NCBI GenBank assembly: GCA_017510245.1
Contig: JAFWNQ010000024.1
Coordinates: 1 to 64,000 of the forward strand
Source: Clostridia bacterium
Lineage (GTDB): Bacteria > Bacillota > Clostridia > TANB77 > CAG-508
DNA: 64,000 nucleotides
Direction of reading: 5' to 3'
Position numbers and translations under genes: made by a program. The notes beneath the pieces are model-generated. The model was not told the DNA's origin, made no database searches, and was given only the letters and a program-made list of their open reading frames with translations. Positions 1-8,992 of this stretch are shown piece after piece; the first letter of the stretch is position 1; every line of letters begins with the position of its first letter.

Positions 1-1
1 A

Positions 2-1453
2 GAAGTAACATATACAAGTAGTAATGAGAGAGTAGCAACAGTAGATAAGAACGGAAAGATAACAGCAAAAGGAAATGGAGCAGCAAACATAATAGCAAAA
101 ACAACAAATGGAAAAGAAGCAGTATGTAAAGTGGAAGTACAAACAGTAGCAACGAAGATAAATATGGACAAAAATGTAAGCATAGACCTAAGTAAAGAAA
201 AAGAGAAGAAAATAACAGTCGAAGTAGAACCAGATGAAGCTAAAAATAAATCAGTAATGATAAGAAGTAGCAATGAGGAAGTAGCAACAATAGATGCAAA
301 TGGAACAATAAAAGCTAAGAAAAATGGAGAGGCGATAATAACTGCGGAGATAGCAGGAACAAATATAAGGGAAACTTGTAAAGTGACTGTTACAACAAGT
401 CCAACAGGATTAAAACTAAGCCAAACAAACGTAAACTTAGATATGGGTGGAACAAAATCAACAAAAATAACAGCAGAAGTAGAGCCAAGTACAGCAAGTA
501 ATCAGAATATAAAATGGACTAATGGAAATAGCAATATAATATATATGAGTGCATCGGGAGAAACAGCAACTCTTACAGGATTAAAAAATGGAGAAGCAAC
601 GATAACAGCAACGATAGATGGAACTAATATAAGCAAACAATGTAAAATAAAAGTAACAACTAGTCCAGCAAGTATAAAATTAAATAAAACCAATGTTAGT
701 ATTGAATTGAGTGATAATAAAACAACACAACTAACAGCAACAGTATTACCAAGCTCGGCAGTTAATAAAACAGTATCATGGAGTAGCAGTAATACAGGTG
801 TAGCAACAGTAGATAAAAATGGTAAAGTTACAGCAAAAAAAGCTGGAGAAATAATCATAACAGCCAAAACTACTAACAACATAATAGCTACTTGCAAGGT
901 GGTGATAAAAGATGAGAAAATTACTGGTGGACAGGCAATAGCTGAAGCAGCAGTTAAATTAGCATGTACAGCATATCCTGAAAATTACATTTATGCAAAC
1001 GAGACACAAAGAATCTATAACAATAGAACAAAAGAATATGTTAATGCTAAGGAAAGATTATTAAATGTTAAGTATTATGCATCTTGTGATGTATCTACAT
1101 CAACTGCAGTTAGATATTCCACAGTGGATAAAAATTTTGAATGGGATACAGTTATAAAACAGTGGACATACTTAAAGAATTCAAAAAACTGGCAAGCAGT
1201 AGGTAATTTCAATGGTACATCTACATCTAATTTGAAACCAGGGGATGTACTAATAGGTCATCATATAATGATTTACACTGGAAATGAAATAGTTAGAAAA
1301 AGATTTCCAAATTCTCCAGCAAACATATATGAAGGATCTTTTGGATTGTTTTATCCAGCATTAACAAGGTCGACAAGACATATTGGAAGACCTGTATATA
1401 CAATATTTAGACATGTGAATTCAAATAAGAAACTATATGATAAGATTTTATAA
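2..1453 (+). CDS. Ig-like (BIG2) repeat surface protein with C-terminal NlpC/P60-like domain, 5' truncated by window
   Basis: The frame is open from base 2, so the true start lies upstream; 483 residues are visible. About four bacterial Ig-like group 2 units of roughly 85 residues can be seen, each with a 'V-A-T-V/I-D-x-N-G' strand followed by 'G-x-A-x-I-T-A' and a closing 'C-K-V' strand. The last ~170 residues are different. They contain a Cys in the context A-S-C-D-V-S-T (codon 1085-1087), then 'K-P-G-D-V-L-I-G-H-H-I-M-I-Y-T-G', which matches the Cys...Gly-Asp-...-His layout of NlpC/P60 peptidoglycan hydrolases. Inferred role: a cell-wall-associated hydrolase or adhesin held out on Ig-like stalks. 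The Ig part is secure. The catalytic assignment rests on motif spacing and is less certain. A hairpin terminator follows directly. Confidence 0.75.
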   Translation, partial: EVTYTSSNERVATVDKNGKITAKGNGAANIIAKTTNGKEAVCKVEVQTVATKINMDKNVSIDLSKEKEKKITVEVEPDEAKNKSVMIRSSNEEVATIDANGTIKAKKNGEAIITAEIAGTNIRETCKVTVTTSPTGLKLSQTNVNLDMGGTKSTKITAEVEPSTASNQNIKWTNGNSNIIYMSASGETATLTGLKNGEATITATIDGTNISKQCKIKVTTSPASIKLNKTNVSIELSDNKTTQLTATVLPSSAVNKTVSWSSSNTGVATVDKNGKVTAKKAGEIIITAKTTNNIIATCKVVIKDEKITGGQAIAEAAVKLACTAYPENYIYANETQRIYNNRTKEYVNAKERLLNVKYYASCDVSTSTAVRYSTVDKNFEWDTVIKQWTYLKNSKNWQAVGNFNGTSTSNLKPGDVLIGHHIMIYTGNEIVRKRFPNSPANIYEGSFGLFYPALTRSTRHIGRPVYTIFRHVNSNKKLYDKIL

Positions 1454-1467
1454 TAATAATAGAAAAC

Positions 1468-1511
1468 AAAGTGAACATCGCTAATATTTAAATTACGATG
1501 TTCACTTTTTG
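1468..1511 (+). terminator. Rho-independent terminator
   Basis: A 13-bp perfect stem (AAAGTGAACATCG pairing with CGATGTTCACTTT), a 15-nt loop and a T-run, 14 bases after the stop of the Ig-like gene. Confidence 0.85.
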
Positions 1512-1585
1512 AAATATATTATGATATATATATTAATTAATTAACATACTGAAATATAATATTTATAATTTTGTAATTTACCAGG

Positions 1586-1614
1586 TTGACAATAATAGAA
1601 AAAAATAGTATAAT
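1586..1614 (+). promoter_or_regulatory. SigA-type promoter for rpsA
   Basis: TTGACA (1586-1591), 17-bp spacer, TATAAT (1609-1614), both hexamers perfect consensus. It lies 33 bases upstream of the rpsA start. Confidence 0.9.
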
Positions 1615-1647
1615 TTATTAGTTAAATTTTGTAAAAAGAAGGTTTAT

Positions 1648-2733
1648 ATGGACGAAGATAATATGAGTTTTGAAGAATTATTAAATGATTCAATGAAAAA
1701 AACAAGCAAGAGAGAAAAAATTGTTAAAGGAAAGGTTATTTCAATTAGTTCGAATGGAGAGATATTTGTAGATATTAACTATAAAGCAGATGGAATAATA
1801 CCAAGAACAGAATATTCATTTGATATTGATGCTAAACCTGAGGATGAATTTAAACCAGGTGATGATATAACTTGCCAAGTTTTAAAATGGAATGATGGAG
1901 AAGGAAACGTTTTACTATCTTATAAGAGATTAAAACAAAAACTTAATAAAGAAGAATTTGAAGAAAAAGTAAAAAACAATGAAGTTTTTGAAGAAAAGGT
2001 ATTTGAAAGAAATGCTAATGGATTAATTGTTAATTATAAAGGAATTAGAATTTTTATTCCAAGTTCTTTATCTGCAAAACAAACTGATAGAGCAAAATTT
2101 AAGGTTATAGAATATGAACCTGAGAATCATAAAATAATTGGCTCATGCAAAGCTATTGTCGATGAAGAAAAGGCTGAAAAAGAAAAAGCGTTCTGGGATA
2201 ATGCTCAAGAAGGAAAAGAGTATTTAGGAACAGTCGTTAGCATTTGTTCATATGGAGCATTTATTGACTTAGGTGGTGTACAAGGGTTATTACATGTTTC
2301 TGAAATGTCTTGGGATAGAAATGTAAAGGCCAGTGATATCCTTAAAGAAGGACAAGAAGTTAAAGTTACAATTAAGAAACTAGACAAAGAAAACAAGAGA
2401 ATCCAGCTTTCTTATGAAGGAAAAGGTGAAGACCCATGGAACAAAATAGAATATAATATTGGTGATATAGTAAAAGTAAAAATCAAGAAGCTTACCAATT
2501 TTGGAGCATTTGCTGAACTAGAAAAAGGTATAGAAGGATTAATACATATATCACAAATAAGTGATGAAAAGATAGCTAAACCAGAAGAAAAACTTGAGGT
2601 TGATGAAGAAGTAAATGCAAAAATAATAGATATGGATAAAGAAAACAAAAAGATAGAGCTATCAATTAAGGAACTACTTGGAACAAGCAATGAATTTAGT
2701 AGCAAAGAAGAAAACGAATCAATAGAAGAATAA
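1648..2733 (+). CDS. rpsA: 30S ribosomal protein S1-like protein, four S1 domains
   Basis: This 361-residue protein binds mRNA through repeated S1 (OB-fold) domains. Domain 1 (about 22-95) has 'V-K-G-K-V-I-S-I' and 'D-G-I-I-P'. Domain 2 (about 105-165) is degenerate, as is common for the second domain in Firmicutes S1. Domain 3 (about 188-258) has 'Y-G-A-F-I-D-L-G-G-V-Q-G-L-L-H-V-S-E'. Domain 4 (about 270-345) has 'F-G-A-F-A-E-L-E-K-G-I-E-G-L-I-H-I-S'. The start is fixed by AAGAAGG six bases upstream and a consensus promoter. Four domains instead of the six of Proteobacteria is usual for Clostridia. The C-terminus is acidic. typA follows after a short gap containing a small hairpin. Confidence 0.93.
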   Translation: MDEDNMSFEELLNDSMKKTSKREKIVKGKVISISSNGEIFVDINYKADGIIPRTEYSFDIDAKPEDEFKPGDDITCQVLKWNDGEGNVLLSYKRLKQKLNKEEFEEKVKNNEVFEEKVFERNANGLIVNYKGIRIFIPSSLSAKQTDRAKFKVIEYEPENHKIIGSCKAIVDEEKAEKEKAFWDNAQEGKEYLGTVVSICSYGAFIDLGGVQGLLHVSEMSWDRNVKASDILKEGQEVKVTIKKLDKENKRIQLSYEGKGEDPWNKIEYNIGDIVKVKIKKLTNFGAFAELEKGIEGLIHISQISDEKIAKPEEKLEVDEEVNAKIIDMDKENKKIELSIKELLGTSNEFSSKEENESIEE

Positions 2734-2739
2734 TTATTA

Positions 2740-2760
2740 AGGGCGAGTACCTCTCGTCCT
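2740..2760 (+). other. Small hairpin between rpsA and typA
   Basis: AGGGCGAG (2740-2747) and CTCGTCCT (2753-2760) form an 8-bp stem with one G-U pair around a 5-nt loop. There is no T-run, so it is more likely an mRNA-processing or stability element than a terminator. Confidence 0.5.
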
Positions 2761-2795
2761 AATATTATGAATGTATAATGAAAGGATCAAATATA

Positions 2796-4619
2796 ATGTT
2801 TAATGATAAGATTAGAAATATAGCAATAATTGCACACGTTGACCATGGTAAAACAACATTAGTAGATGCATTACTTAGACAAAGCAATGTTTTTAGAGAG
2901 AATGAGCAAATTCAGGAAAGAGTGATGGACTCAAATGAACTTGAAAAAGAAAGAGGAATTACAATTCTTTCAAAGAATACAGCTGTTCTTTATAATGATA
3001 TAAAAATTAATATTGTTGATACACCAGGGCATGCTGATTTTGAAGGAGAAGTTGAACGTGTATTAAAAATGGTTGACGGAGTTCTACTTGTAGTTGATGC
3101 ATTTGATGGACCTATGCCACAAACAAGAGAGGTTCTTAAAAAATCATTAGCTCTTAATTTGCAGCCAATAGTTGTAATTAATAAAATAGACAGACCTGGA
3201 GCACAACCACTAGTAGCTGTTGATAAAGTATTGGAATTATTTATGGATTTAGATGCTACTGATGAGCAACTAGACTTTCCTGTAATATATGCATCTGCGA
3301 AAAATGGAATTGCTAAAATGAGCTTGGATGAAGAGAGTGATAATGTAAAATGTATTTTTGATACAATAATAGATCACATAAATCCTCCTGAAGTAGATGT
3401 AAATGCTCCAATGCAAATGCTAGTTTCTAATATATCATATGATGATTATCTTGGAAGACTTGCTGTTGGTAGAGTAGAAAGAGGAATTATTAAAGCTGGA
3501 GATACAGTTACAGTTTGCAAAGAAGACAAAAATGTACAAGGAAAAATTGCAAAATTATTTACTTATGAAGGATTAAAAAAGGTTGAAGCAGAAGAAATTG
3601 AAGCAGGTGATATTGTTGAGATTTCAGGAATAGCTGATATAAACATTGGTGAAACAATATGTGATGTTGACCATCCTGAAAAAATCCCTTTTGTTAATAT
3701 AGATGAGCCAACTGTTTCTATGACATTTAGTGTAAATGATGGACCAATGGCAGGAAAAGAGGGAAAATTTGTTACATCTAGACACATTAGAGATAGATTA
3801 ATGAAAGAATTGGAAAGAAATGTTTCACTTAGAGTGAAAGATACAGATAAAGCTGAGAGTTTTGAAGTTTGTGGAAGAGGAGAATTACATTTATCTATTC
3901 TTATAGAAACAATGAGAAGAGAAGGATTTGAACTTTTAGTTTCTAGACCAAAAGTTATTTTCAAAGAGATAGATGGACAAAAATGTGAACCAGTTGAAAC
4001 TTTAAGTGTAAATGTTCCAGACGACACAGTAGGAGCTGTAATACAAAAACTTGGAACTAGAAAAGGTGAAATGGTTAATATGGAACCAGCTGAACCAGGA
4101 CATACTAAGATAGAATTCACAATTCCTGCTAGAGGACTTATTGGATATAGAACTGAGTTTTTAACAGACACCAGAGGAGAAGGCTCGATGTCTAGTGTAT
4201 TTAAAGACTATGAACCATATAAAGGTGAAATTCAATCAAGAACTAGAGGTGTGTTAACAGCTTTTGAAGCAGGAAAATCAATTACATATGGATTGTATAA
4301 TGCACAATTAAGAGGAGAACTATTAATTGGGCCTGGAGTTGAAGTTTATGAAGGAATGATAGTTGGAATAAATTCAAGAAATGAAGATATACCAATTAAT
4401 GTTTGTAAAGAAAAACACTTAACTAATACCAGAGCATCAGGATCAGATGAAGCTTTAAGATTAGTGCCTCCATTAAAAATGTCATTAGAACAAGCTATAG
4501 AATTTATAGCAGATGATGAATTAGTTGAGATTACTCCTGAAAACATTAGACTAAGAAAGAAAATATTGGACACAAAAACAAGAGAAAGAGAATTTAGAAG
4601 AGCTCAAAAAGAAGATTAA
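2796..4619 (+). CDS. typA: Translational GTPase TypA/BipA
   Basis: A ribosome-associated GTPase of the EF-G/LepA class that acts in stress and cold adaptation and in 50S assembly. The G-domain motifs are complete: A-H-V-D-H-G-K-T-T (P-loop), E-R-G-I-T-I (switch I), D-T-P-G-H-A-D-F (switch II) and N-K-I-D. These are followed by the domain II barrel, two alpha-beta domains and the BipA-specific C-terminal domain (R-L-V-P-P). I place the start at 2796 because AAAGGA at 2781-2786 is 9 bases upstream; an in-frame ATG at 2778 has no usable Shine-Dalgarno. That gives 607 residues, normal for the family. Confidence 0.96.
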   Translation: MFNDKIRNIAIIAHVDHGKTTLVDALLRQSNVFRENEQIQERVMDSNELEKERGITILSKNTAVLYNDIKINIVDTPGHADFEGEVERVLKMVDGVLLVVDAFDGPMPQTREVLKKSLALNLQPIVVINKIDRPGAQPLVAVDKVLELFMDLDATDEQLDFPVIYASAKNGIAKMSLDEESDNVKCIFDTIIDHINPPEVDVNAPMQMLVSNISYDDYLGRLAVGRVERGIIKAGDTVTVCKEDKNVQGKIAKLFTYEGLKKVEAEEIEAGDIVEISGIADINIGETICDVDHPEKIPFVNIDEPTVSMTFSVNDGPMAGKEGKFVTSRHIRDRLMKELERNVSLRVKDTDKAESFEVCGRGELHLSILIETMRREGFELLVSRPKVIFKEIDGQKCEPVETLSVNVPDDTVGAVIQKLGTRKGEMVNMEPAEPGHTKIEFTIPARGLIGYRTEFLTDTRGEGSMSSVFKDYEPYKGEIQSRTRGVLTAFEAGKSITYGLYNAQLRGELLIGPGVEVYEGMIVGINSRNEDIPINVCKEKHLTNTRASGSDEALRLVPPLKMSLEQAIEFIADDELVEITPENIRLRKKILDTKTREREFRRAQKED

Positions 4620-4629
4620 TATAAAAATA

Positions 4630-4662
4630 AAAAAGGACAGAGAAAAAACTGTTCTTTTTTGT
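4630..4662 (+). terminator. Rho-independent terminator after typA
   Basis: AAAAAGGACAG pairs with CTGTTCTTTTT (one G-U) around an A-rich loop and runs into T residues. Confidence 0.8.
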
Positions 4663-4702
4663 TTTTATATTGTATTTAGAATCAGTTTTTATTACATGAA
4701 TA

Positions 4703-4735
4703 TTATAAAAATGTTATAAAAATGAAATAAAACTT
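4703..4735 (+). promoter_or_regulatory. Phased 11-bp direct repeats (copy A)
   Basis: Two identical TTATAAAAATG units (4703-4713, 4714-4724) and a third, AAATAAAACTT (4725-4735), lie head to tail with an exact 11-bp period. The same arrangement occurs at 15872-15915 and 29090-29122, each time upstream of a surface-protein cluster. One-turn spacing of direct repeats is typical of sites for OmpR/PhoB-type winged-helix regulators, so I read it as an operator. The remaining 4736-4843 holds weak promoter-like hexamers (for example TTGCAA at 4786 and TAGAAT at 4810) and no gene. Confidence 0.6.
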
Positions 4736-4854
4736 GAAAAGACAAGATATATGGTGATGTATACAAAAACAAGTATTTTATATATTTGCAATTAAATGTT
4801 TTTATATAGTAGAATAATATAGGATACAAGTGGGAGAGGTGTTATGATACTTCA

Positions 4855-4986
4855 ATGAATAAGTATGTTTCATATAGAGTAATTAGGCGAGAAATATGTC
4901 CAATCATACAGTTAACATCAAAAGTAATTGTAATTAATGGAGATAGAAGTGTGAATTTACCTTATATATTAGGAGTTATGGAGTGA
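4855..4986 (+). CDS. Small ORF, 43 residues, unknown function
   Basis: ATG AAT AAG TAT ... ATG GAG TGA gives a 43-residue basic then hydrophobic peptide with no recognised domain. A strong Shine-Dalgarno (GGAGAGG, 4832-4839) is well placed for an upstream four-codon frame starting at 4844, ATG ATA CTT CAA TGA. The TGA of that frame overlaps this ATG in an ATGA arrangement typical of translational coupling. The stop lies three bases before the start of the HTH-repeat gene. It could be a real small protein or only a coupled leader. Confidence 0.4.
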   Translation: MNKYVSYRVIRREICPIIQLTSKVIVINGDRSVNLPYILGVME

Positions 4987-4989
4987 AAT

Positions 4990-7206
4990 ATGAATCAATA
5001 TGAGTATAATGGAGAACTAATGTCATTATATGCAATAGCACAGAAAGAAGGAATATCTCTTACATCATTGATAAGAGCTTTAGAAAAGGAATCGGATGAT
5101 ATTTATAAGGCAGTTGAAGCAGTGAAAGACAGACAAAGGTTAATAATAGAATATCAAGGAGAAATGCTAACAATTAATCAAATTGCGCAAAGAGAAGGAG
5201 TGAAACCTGCTACTCTTAGAAAAGTATATAATGAATTGGGAAATATAAATGCAGCAGTAGAGCAAGTAAAAGAATCGTTAAGAACTATTCGTGGTAGAAG
5301 AATATCAGTAGAGTATAGAGGAAAAAAGACTCCATTGTCTGTAGTGGCAAGAGAAGAAGGCATAAGATATGTAGCACTTAGAGATGCATATAAAGAGATA
5401 GGAGACTTATCTAAAGCTATAACGCTAGTAAAAGAAAGACAGCATAGGTTTAGAGGAGAATTTGAATATGATGGAGAAAGAATGACTTTATCAGCTATTG
5501 CCAAGAAAGAAGGAGTGACAAATCAAGCTTTAAGTTTAGCTTATGAAGAGACAAAAGATATAATAAAAGCTGTAGAACTTGCTAAATCACGAAAAAGAGG
5601 AAATGGACAAACTTATGAGTACGGCGGAAAACAAATGACAATTCGAGCAATAGCTATTCAAGAAGGAATATCTAGTAATGCACTTAGAAAAGCACTAAGT
5701 GAAGAAACTGACATAATCGAAGCAGTGGAAATAGCAAAGAAAAGGCAAAAAGCTAACGCAGAAAGAACAGTAATAGTAGAATATCATGGAAAAGCCATGT
5801 CTTTAACTGCTATAGCAAGAGAAGAAGGTATAAAACCTGCATCATTAAAAAAAGCTTTTGAAAAGTTAGGAGATATAGAAGAAGCAGTAAGGCAAGTGAG
5901 AGAATCTCAGAGCAGACATAGAGCCAAGAGAACAGCAATAGAATACCATGGAAGAATAATGACTTTAACTGCTATAGCAAGAGAAGAAGGCATAAGCGAA
6001 AGTGGGCTAAGATATCATTATCAAAGATGTGGAAACATTGAGAAAGCGGTTCTATTTACAGGAAGGCAAAAGCGTAAGAAAGAAATTGCCAGTTTACCAG
6101 TAAAATTGGACAATAATGAAATAGATTTATACTCGGCATCTATTATAATAGGAATAAAATACGACAAGTTGCTTAATATGCTTGCAGATGGATTAACAAT
6201 AGAAGAAATAATTTCAATGAAACCTAAAAAGAGTACAACACCGAGATATGGCAAAGGAGATAGTATAGTTCTAGAAAATGGACAATCACTTAAGGACTAC
6301 TGCATAGAAAATGGCTTAAACTATTCTTGTATTCATTATTCAATTTACACATATGGAAAAAGTGTTGATGAAGCAATTGAAAACTATAAAAAACATGGTC
6401 AAAGCATTCCAAAAACATGGATTTATGACAGATATGGGATATTACTAAGGCATCTAATGATAGAAGAACATCTCGATATAGATAGAATAGTCAATAATAT
6501 GAGAAGAGAAATAATATCCATAGATGAAGCTATTAAAAATCAAATCATTTATAGTAATGCTAAAAAGAGTAATTTAGATTTTGAATGGATGCAAGATTTA
6601 TACGAAATACTTAAAGATGAAGATGTGACTGATGAAGAATATAAAAAAAGAATTCAAGAATTCTATGTTGATGAAAAAGAAGAAGAATGTATAGCTAAAA
6701 GTTTTGATGATATAAAAAGGCTTGAAAGAAAACAAGATTTATTTGAGATTGCATATGCAATAAATGAAGGAATATTTACGCCAGAAGAAGAAGAAGAATT
6801 ACTAAGACAGTATTTTGTTACAACAGAAGAAGTGGAATTTATGTTTATAGATTTATTTAGTAGATTTGGAGATGGGGTACTAAGAGGCGAAAAACAAGAA
6901 GAACAACTGAGAATAAATGAAATAAATGATATAATTAGAGGATGGGCATCATTAAGTGAAGAAGAGAGAAATGACACAATAAGTCAGCACAACCTTTCAA
7001 GCGAAGAAATAGATAGAGTAGAAAAACTTTCGAGAAAGATAGAGAGATACAAAGACGTAGTAAAAGATGATAGAGAAAATGATGATGATGAAATACTAAG
7101 GATAATGAGAGCATCTGTAGGTAAAAATGTTGGAAACAATGAAAGCACACGAGCACAGATAAGTAAACCACATGATAGATTACCTAATAAAAATATAGAA
7201 AGCTAG
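4990..7206 (+). CDS. Protein of tandem ~50-residue helix-turn-helix-like (IENR1/NUMOD-like) repeats
   Basis: A 738-residue protein whose first ~360 residues are seven clear tandem units of 48-55 residues. The shared pattern is E-Y-x-G-x-x-M-x-L-x-A-I-A-x-x-E-G-I, then x-L-R/K-x-A-x-x-x-x-x-D-I-x-x-A-V-x-x-A/V-K-x-R-Q, joined by basic linkers. Two or three degenerate units follow to about residue 500, one with 'N-G-Q-S-L-K-D-Y-C-I-E-N-G-L'. This resembles the helix-turn-helix repeat of homing endonucleases (IENR1, NUMOD1), but no GIY-YIG or HNH nuclease motif is visible. The C-terminal third is acidic and helical. The start has GGAG six bases upstream. Inference: a modular DNA- or RNA-binding protein, perhaps the regulator or a partner of the surface-protein operon it heads. 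Function is not known. Confidence 0.7.
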   Translation: MNQYEYNGELMSLYAIAQKEGISLTSLIRALEKESDDIYKAVEAVKDRQRLIIEYQGEMLTINQIAQREGVKPATLRKVYNELGNINAAVEQVKESLRTIRGRRISVEYRGKKTPLSVVAREEGIRYVALRDAYKEIGDLSKAITLVKERQHRFRGEFEYDGERMTLSAIAKKEGVTNQALSLAYEETKDIIKAVELAKSRKRGNGQTYEYGGKQMTIRAIAIQEGISSNALRKALSEETDIIEAVEIAKKRQKANAERTVIVEYHGKAMSLTAIAREEGIKPASLKKAFEKLGDIEEAVRQVRESQSRHRAKRTAIEYHGRIMTLTAIAREEGISESGLRYHYQRCGNIEKAVLFTGRQKRKKEIASLPVKLDNNEIDLYSASIIIGIKYDKLLNMLADGLTIEEIISMKPKKSTTPRYGKGDSIVLENGQSLKDYCIENGLNYSCIHYSIYTYGKSVDEAIENYKKHGQSIPKTWIYDRYGILLRHLMIEEHLDIDRIVNNMRREIISIDEAIKNQIIYSNAKKSNLDFEWMQDLYEILKDEDVTDEEYKKRIQEFYVDEKEEECIAKSFDDIKRLERKQDLFEIAYAINEGIFTPEEEEELLRQYFVTTEEVEFMFIDLFSRFGDGVLRGEKQEEQLRINEINDIIRGWASLSEEERNDTISQHNLSSEEIDRVEKLSRKIERYKDVVKDDRENDDDEILRIMRASVGKNVGNNESTRAQISKPHDRLPNKNIES

Positions 7207-7216
7207 AGGTAAGTAT

Positions 7217-7720
7217 ATGCAAATGGAAGCTAAAGCATATTCTCAAGTAAGCTTTATTATAGGGAAAATGTCAGAAGAACTAAGGAAAAAAATACCGGAA
7301 TACATTATTCACAATATTGAAGATAAGAAAGATAAGAGTTATAAAATAGATGTAGATAAGGTGTCAAACCTTGAACTAATGGATGATACAAGGAAAATAC
7401 TATCAGTATTATATACTGACTATATTGCTCCTGTAGAAGAAAAAGCAATAATAAAGAATAAAGAAAGATTAATAAAGCTTAGAGAAGAAGAAGAGAAAAA
7501 GAGAGTTTATACATCAGATTTATTTTATGATAAAATGGAAGATCTGGATGATGATGAATTAGATGAAGAAACAGAAGGGAAAAATACTGAGGAAGACAAT
7601 AATAAAAAGAGTATTGTACAAAGTACACTGATTATAGCTCCAGCTGAAGAAAAGTGGTATCAAAAATTAGAAAAAATGCTTAGAAAATTCGGAAAACTCT
7701 TGTATGATTTATTTGGATAG
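7217..7720 (+). CDS. Acidic coiled protein of unknown function
   Basis: A 167-residue protein preceded by AGAGGT seven bases upstream. It follows the HTH-repeat gene by 10 bases and precedes the pilin-like gene, so the three are very likely co-transcribed. I recognise no family. Residues 1-75 look like a compact helical domain with 'G-K-M-S-E-E-L-R-K-K-I-P-E-Y-I'. Residues 80-105 are a charged coiled-coil stretch and 112-130 a run of Asp and Glu. The C-terminus has an amphipathic basic/hydrophobic helix (W-Y-Q-K-L-E-K-M-L-R-K-F-G-K-L-L-Y-D-L-F-G) that could touch the membrane. There is no signal peptide, so it is cytoplasmic as far as can be seen. Confidence 0.6.
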   Translation: MQMEAKAYSQVSFIIGKMSEELRKKIPEYIIHNIEDKKDKSYKIDVDKVSNLELMDDTRKILSVLYTDYIAPVEEKAIIKNKERLIKLREEEEKKRVYTSDLFYDKMEDLDDDELDEETEGKNTEEDNNKKSIVQSTLIIAPAEEKWYQKLEKMLRKFGKLLYDLFG

Positions 7721-7767
7721 AAAAGTAGAAACATTTATATATTTATAAAAAGGAGAAATAAAGAACA

Positions 7768-8868
7768 ATGGAAAACAAAAGAAATGAATTTTTATTAGAA
7801 AAAGGCATTACATTAGTTGCACTAGTAGTAACAATAATTGTATTACTAATATTGGCAGGAGTTACTCTAAATATAGCTTTAGGTCAGAATAGCCTATTAA
7901 CAAAGGCTAAAAAAGCTAACCAAATAAGCATTTATTCAAATGCAGTAGAACGAGTCGAATTGGCATTGATGTCTTTAAAGTCAGAAATACTAGCACAATT
8001 GGCAAGTAATTCTGAATTTGATTCAACAACTGCAGAAAATACAGAGTATTTAGGAAAGAACATTGTAGAAAAAGAAATTAATGATACTAATAATTGGATA
8101 GTAGACTACAGTAATCCAAGCAGAATATATATAACATATTATAATGATAAGTTAGAGGAAAAAGGAATAGACAATAATACTCCAAAACATGATAAAAAAA
8201 TAGACTTTATAATAGAACTTGACAAACAAGATGCAAATTTATTTGTAAATGAAGGACCTTTATCAACTGATTATCAAGAAGTTGAATATATAGAGAGTCA
8301 AGGAAATCAGTTTATTAATACAGAAGTTATTGGTAAAAATAGCTTAGAGATGCAGGCAAAAATTATGTACACATATATTACAAATGATGGAGGAATGTTG
8401 GGTGCGAGAAATGGTGATATACGTATTTACCCAATGCATGTTTTTCCTAGTAAATTCTGCATAGGATATGGAAGTTATTATTCTTCAGATTTATATGTAG
8501 AAACTAATATAATTTATAATATATATAGTTCTATTTATTCAAATGAGCAAGTTTTATCTGTTGATGGAAATACAATTATGACAAAGACTATAAGCAATGA
8601 ATATAATACTAATTTAAGTTTATATTTATATGCAATTAACAGTAACAATACTGCAAATTATTTCTCTAAATTTAGACTGTATAAGATGAAAATATATGAT
8701 AATAAAAAAATAGTAAGAAATTTTGTTCCATGCTATTGTACTACAGATGTAACAGATACAAGTGGAAAACTATGCCCTAGTGGAACTATAGGGTTATACG
8801 ATTTAGTAGAAAATAAGTTTTTTTCAAATCAAGGAACAGGAGAATTTCTAAAGGGAGAGAATATATAG
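7768..8868 (+). CDS. Pilin-like leader protein with LamG/concanavalin-like domain
   Basis: 366 residues. After a short charged N-terminus comes K-G-I-T-L-V-A-L-V-V-T-I-I-V-L-L, a type IV prepilin-like Gly followed by a long hydrophobic helix, but with Ala where pilins have Glu5. Residues about 28-170 include a helical stalk (S-L-L-T-K-A-K-K-A-N). From about residue 168 a beta-rich domain starts with 'Y-Q-E-V-E-Y-I-E-S-Q-G-N-Q-F-I-N-T', the entry motif of LamG/concanavalin A-like modules common in gut Firmicutes. Predicted to be membrane-anchored and facing outward, possibly processed by the prepilin peptidase at 59646. It has a strong AAGGAG site and is the last gene of the operon that starts near 4.8 kb. 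Confidence 0.7.
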   Translation: MENKRNEFLLEKGITLVALVVTIIVLLILAGVTLNIALGQNSLLTKAKKANQISIYSNAVERVELALMSLKSEILAQLASNSEFDSTTAENTEYLGKNIVEKEINDTNNWIVDYSNPSRIYITYYNDKLEEKGIDNNTPKHDKKIDFIIELDKQDANLFVNEGPLSTDYQEVEYIESQGNQFINTEVIGKNSLEMQAKIMYTYITNDGGMLGARNGDIRIYPMHVFPSKFCIGYGSYYSSDLYVETNIIYNIYSSIYSNEQVLSVDGNTIMTKTISNEYNTNLSLYLYAINSNNTANYFSKFRLYKMKIYDNKKIVRNFVPCYCTTDVTDTSGKLCPSGTIGLYDLVENKFFSNQGTGEFLKGENI

Positions 8869-8932
8869 ATTTTAAAGAATAAAAATATAAAAAAATAAGA
8901 TATAGAATAAAAGCAAGATGTCGACTATAAAG

Positions 8933-8961
8933 TTGAAAAATAATCTAAAATATACTATAAT
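8933..8961 (+). promoter_or_regulatory. SigA-type promoter for the O-methyltransferase gene
   Basis: TTGAAA (8933-8938), 17 bp, TATAAT (8956-8961), ending 31 bases before the start codon. Confidence 0.8.
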
Positions 8962-8992
8962 ATTTACATAATAATAGATAGGACTGTTTATA

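Noticed and set aside
502-897. Minus-strand hydrophobic ORF opposite the Ig-like repeats
   Set aside because: Its hydrophobic look comes from the complement of Thr/Ala/Ile-rich codons; there is no ribosome site and the plus frame has clear domains.
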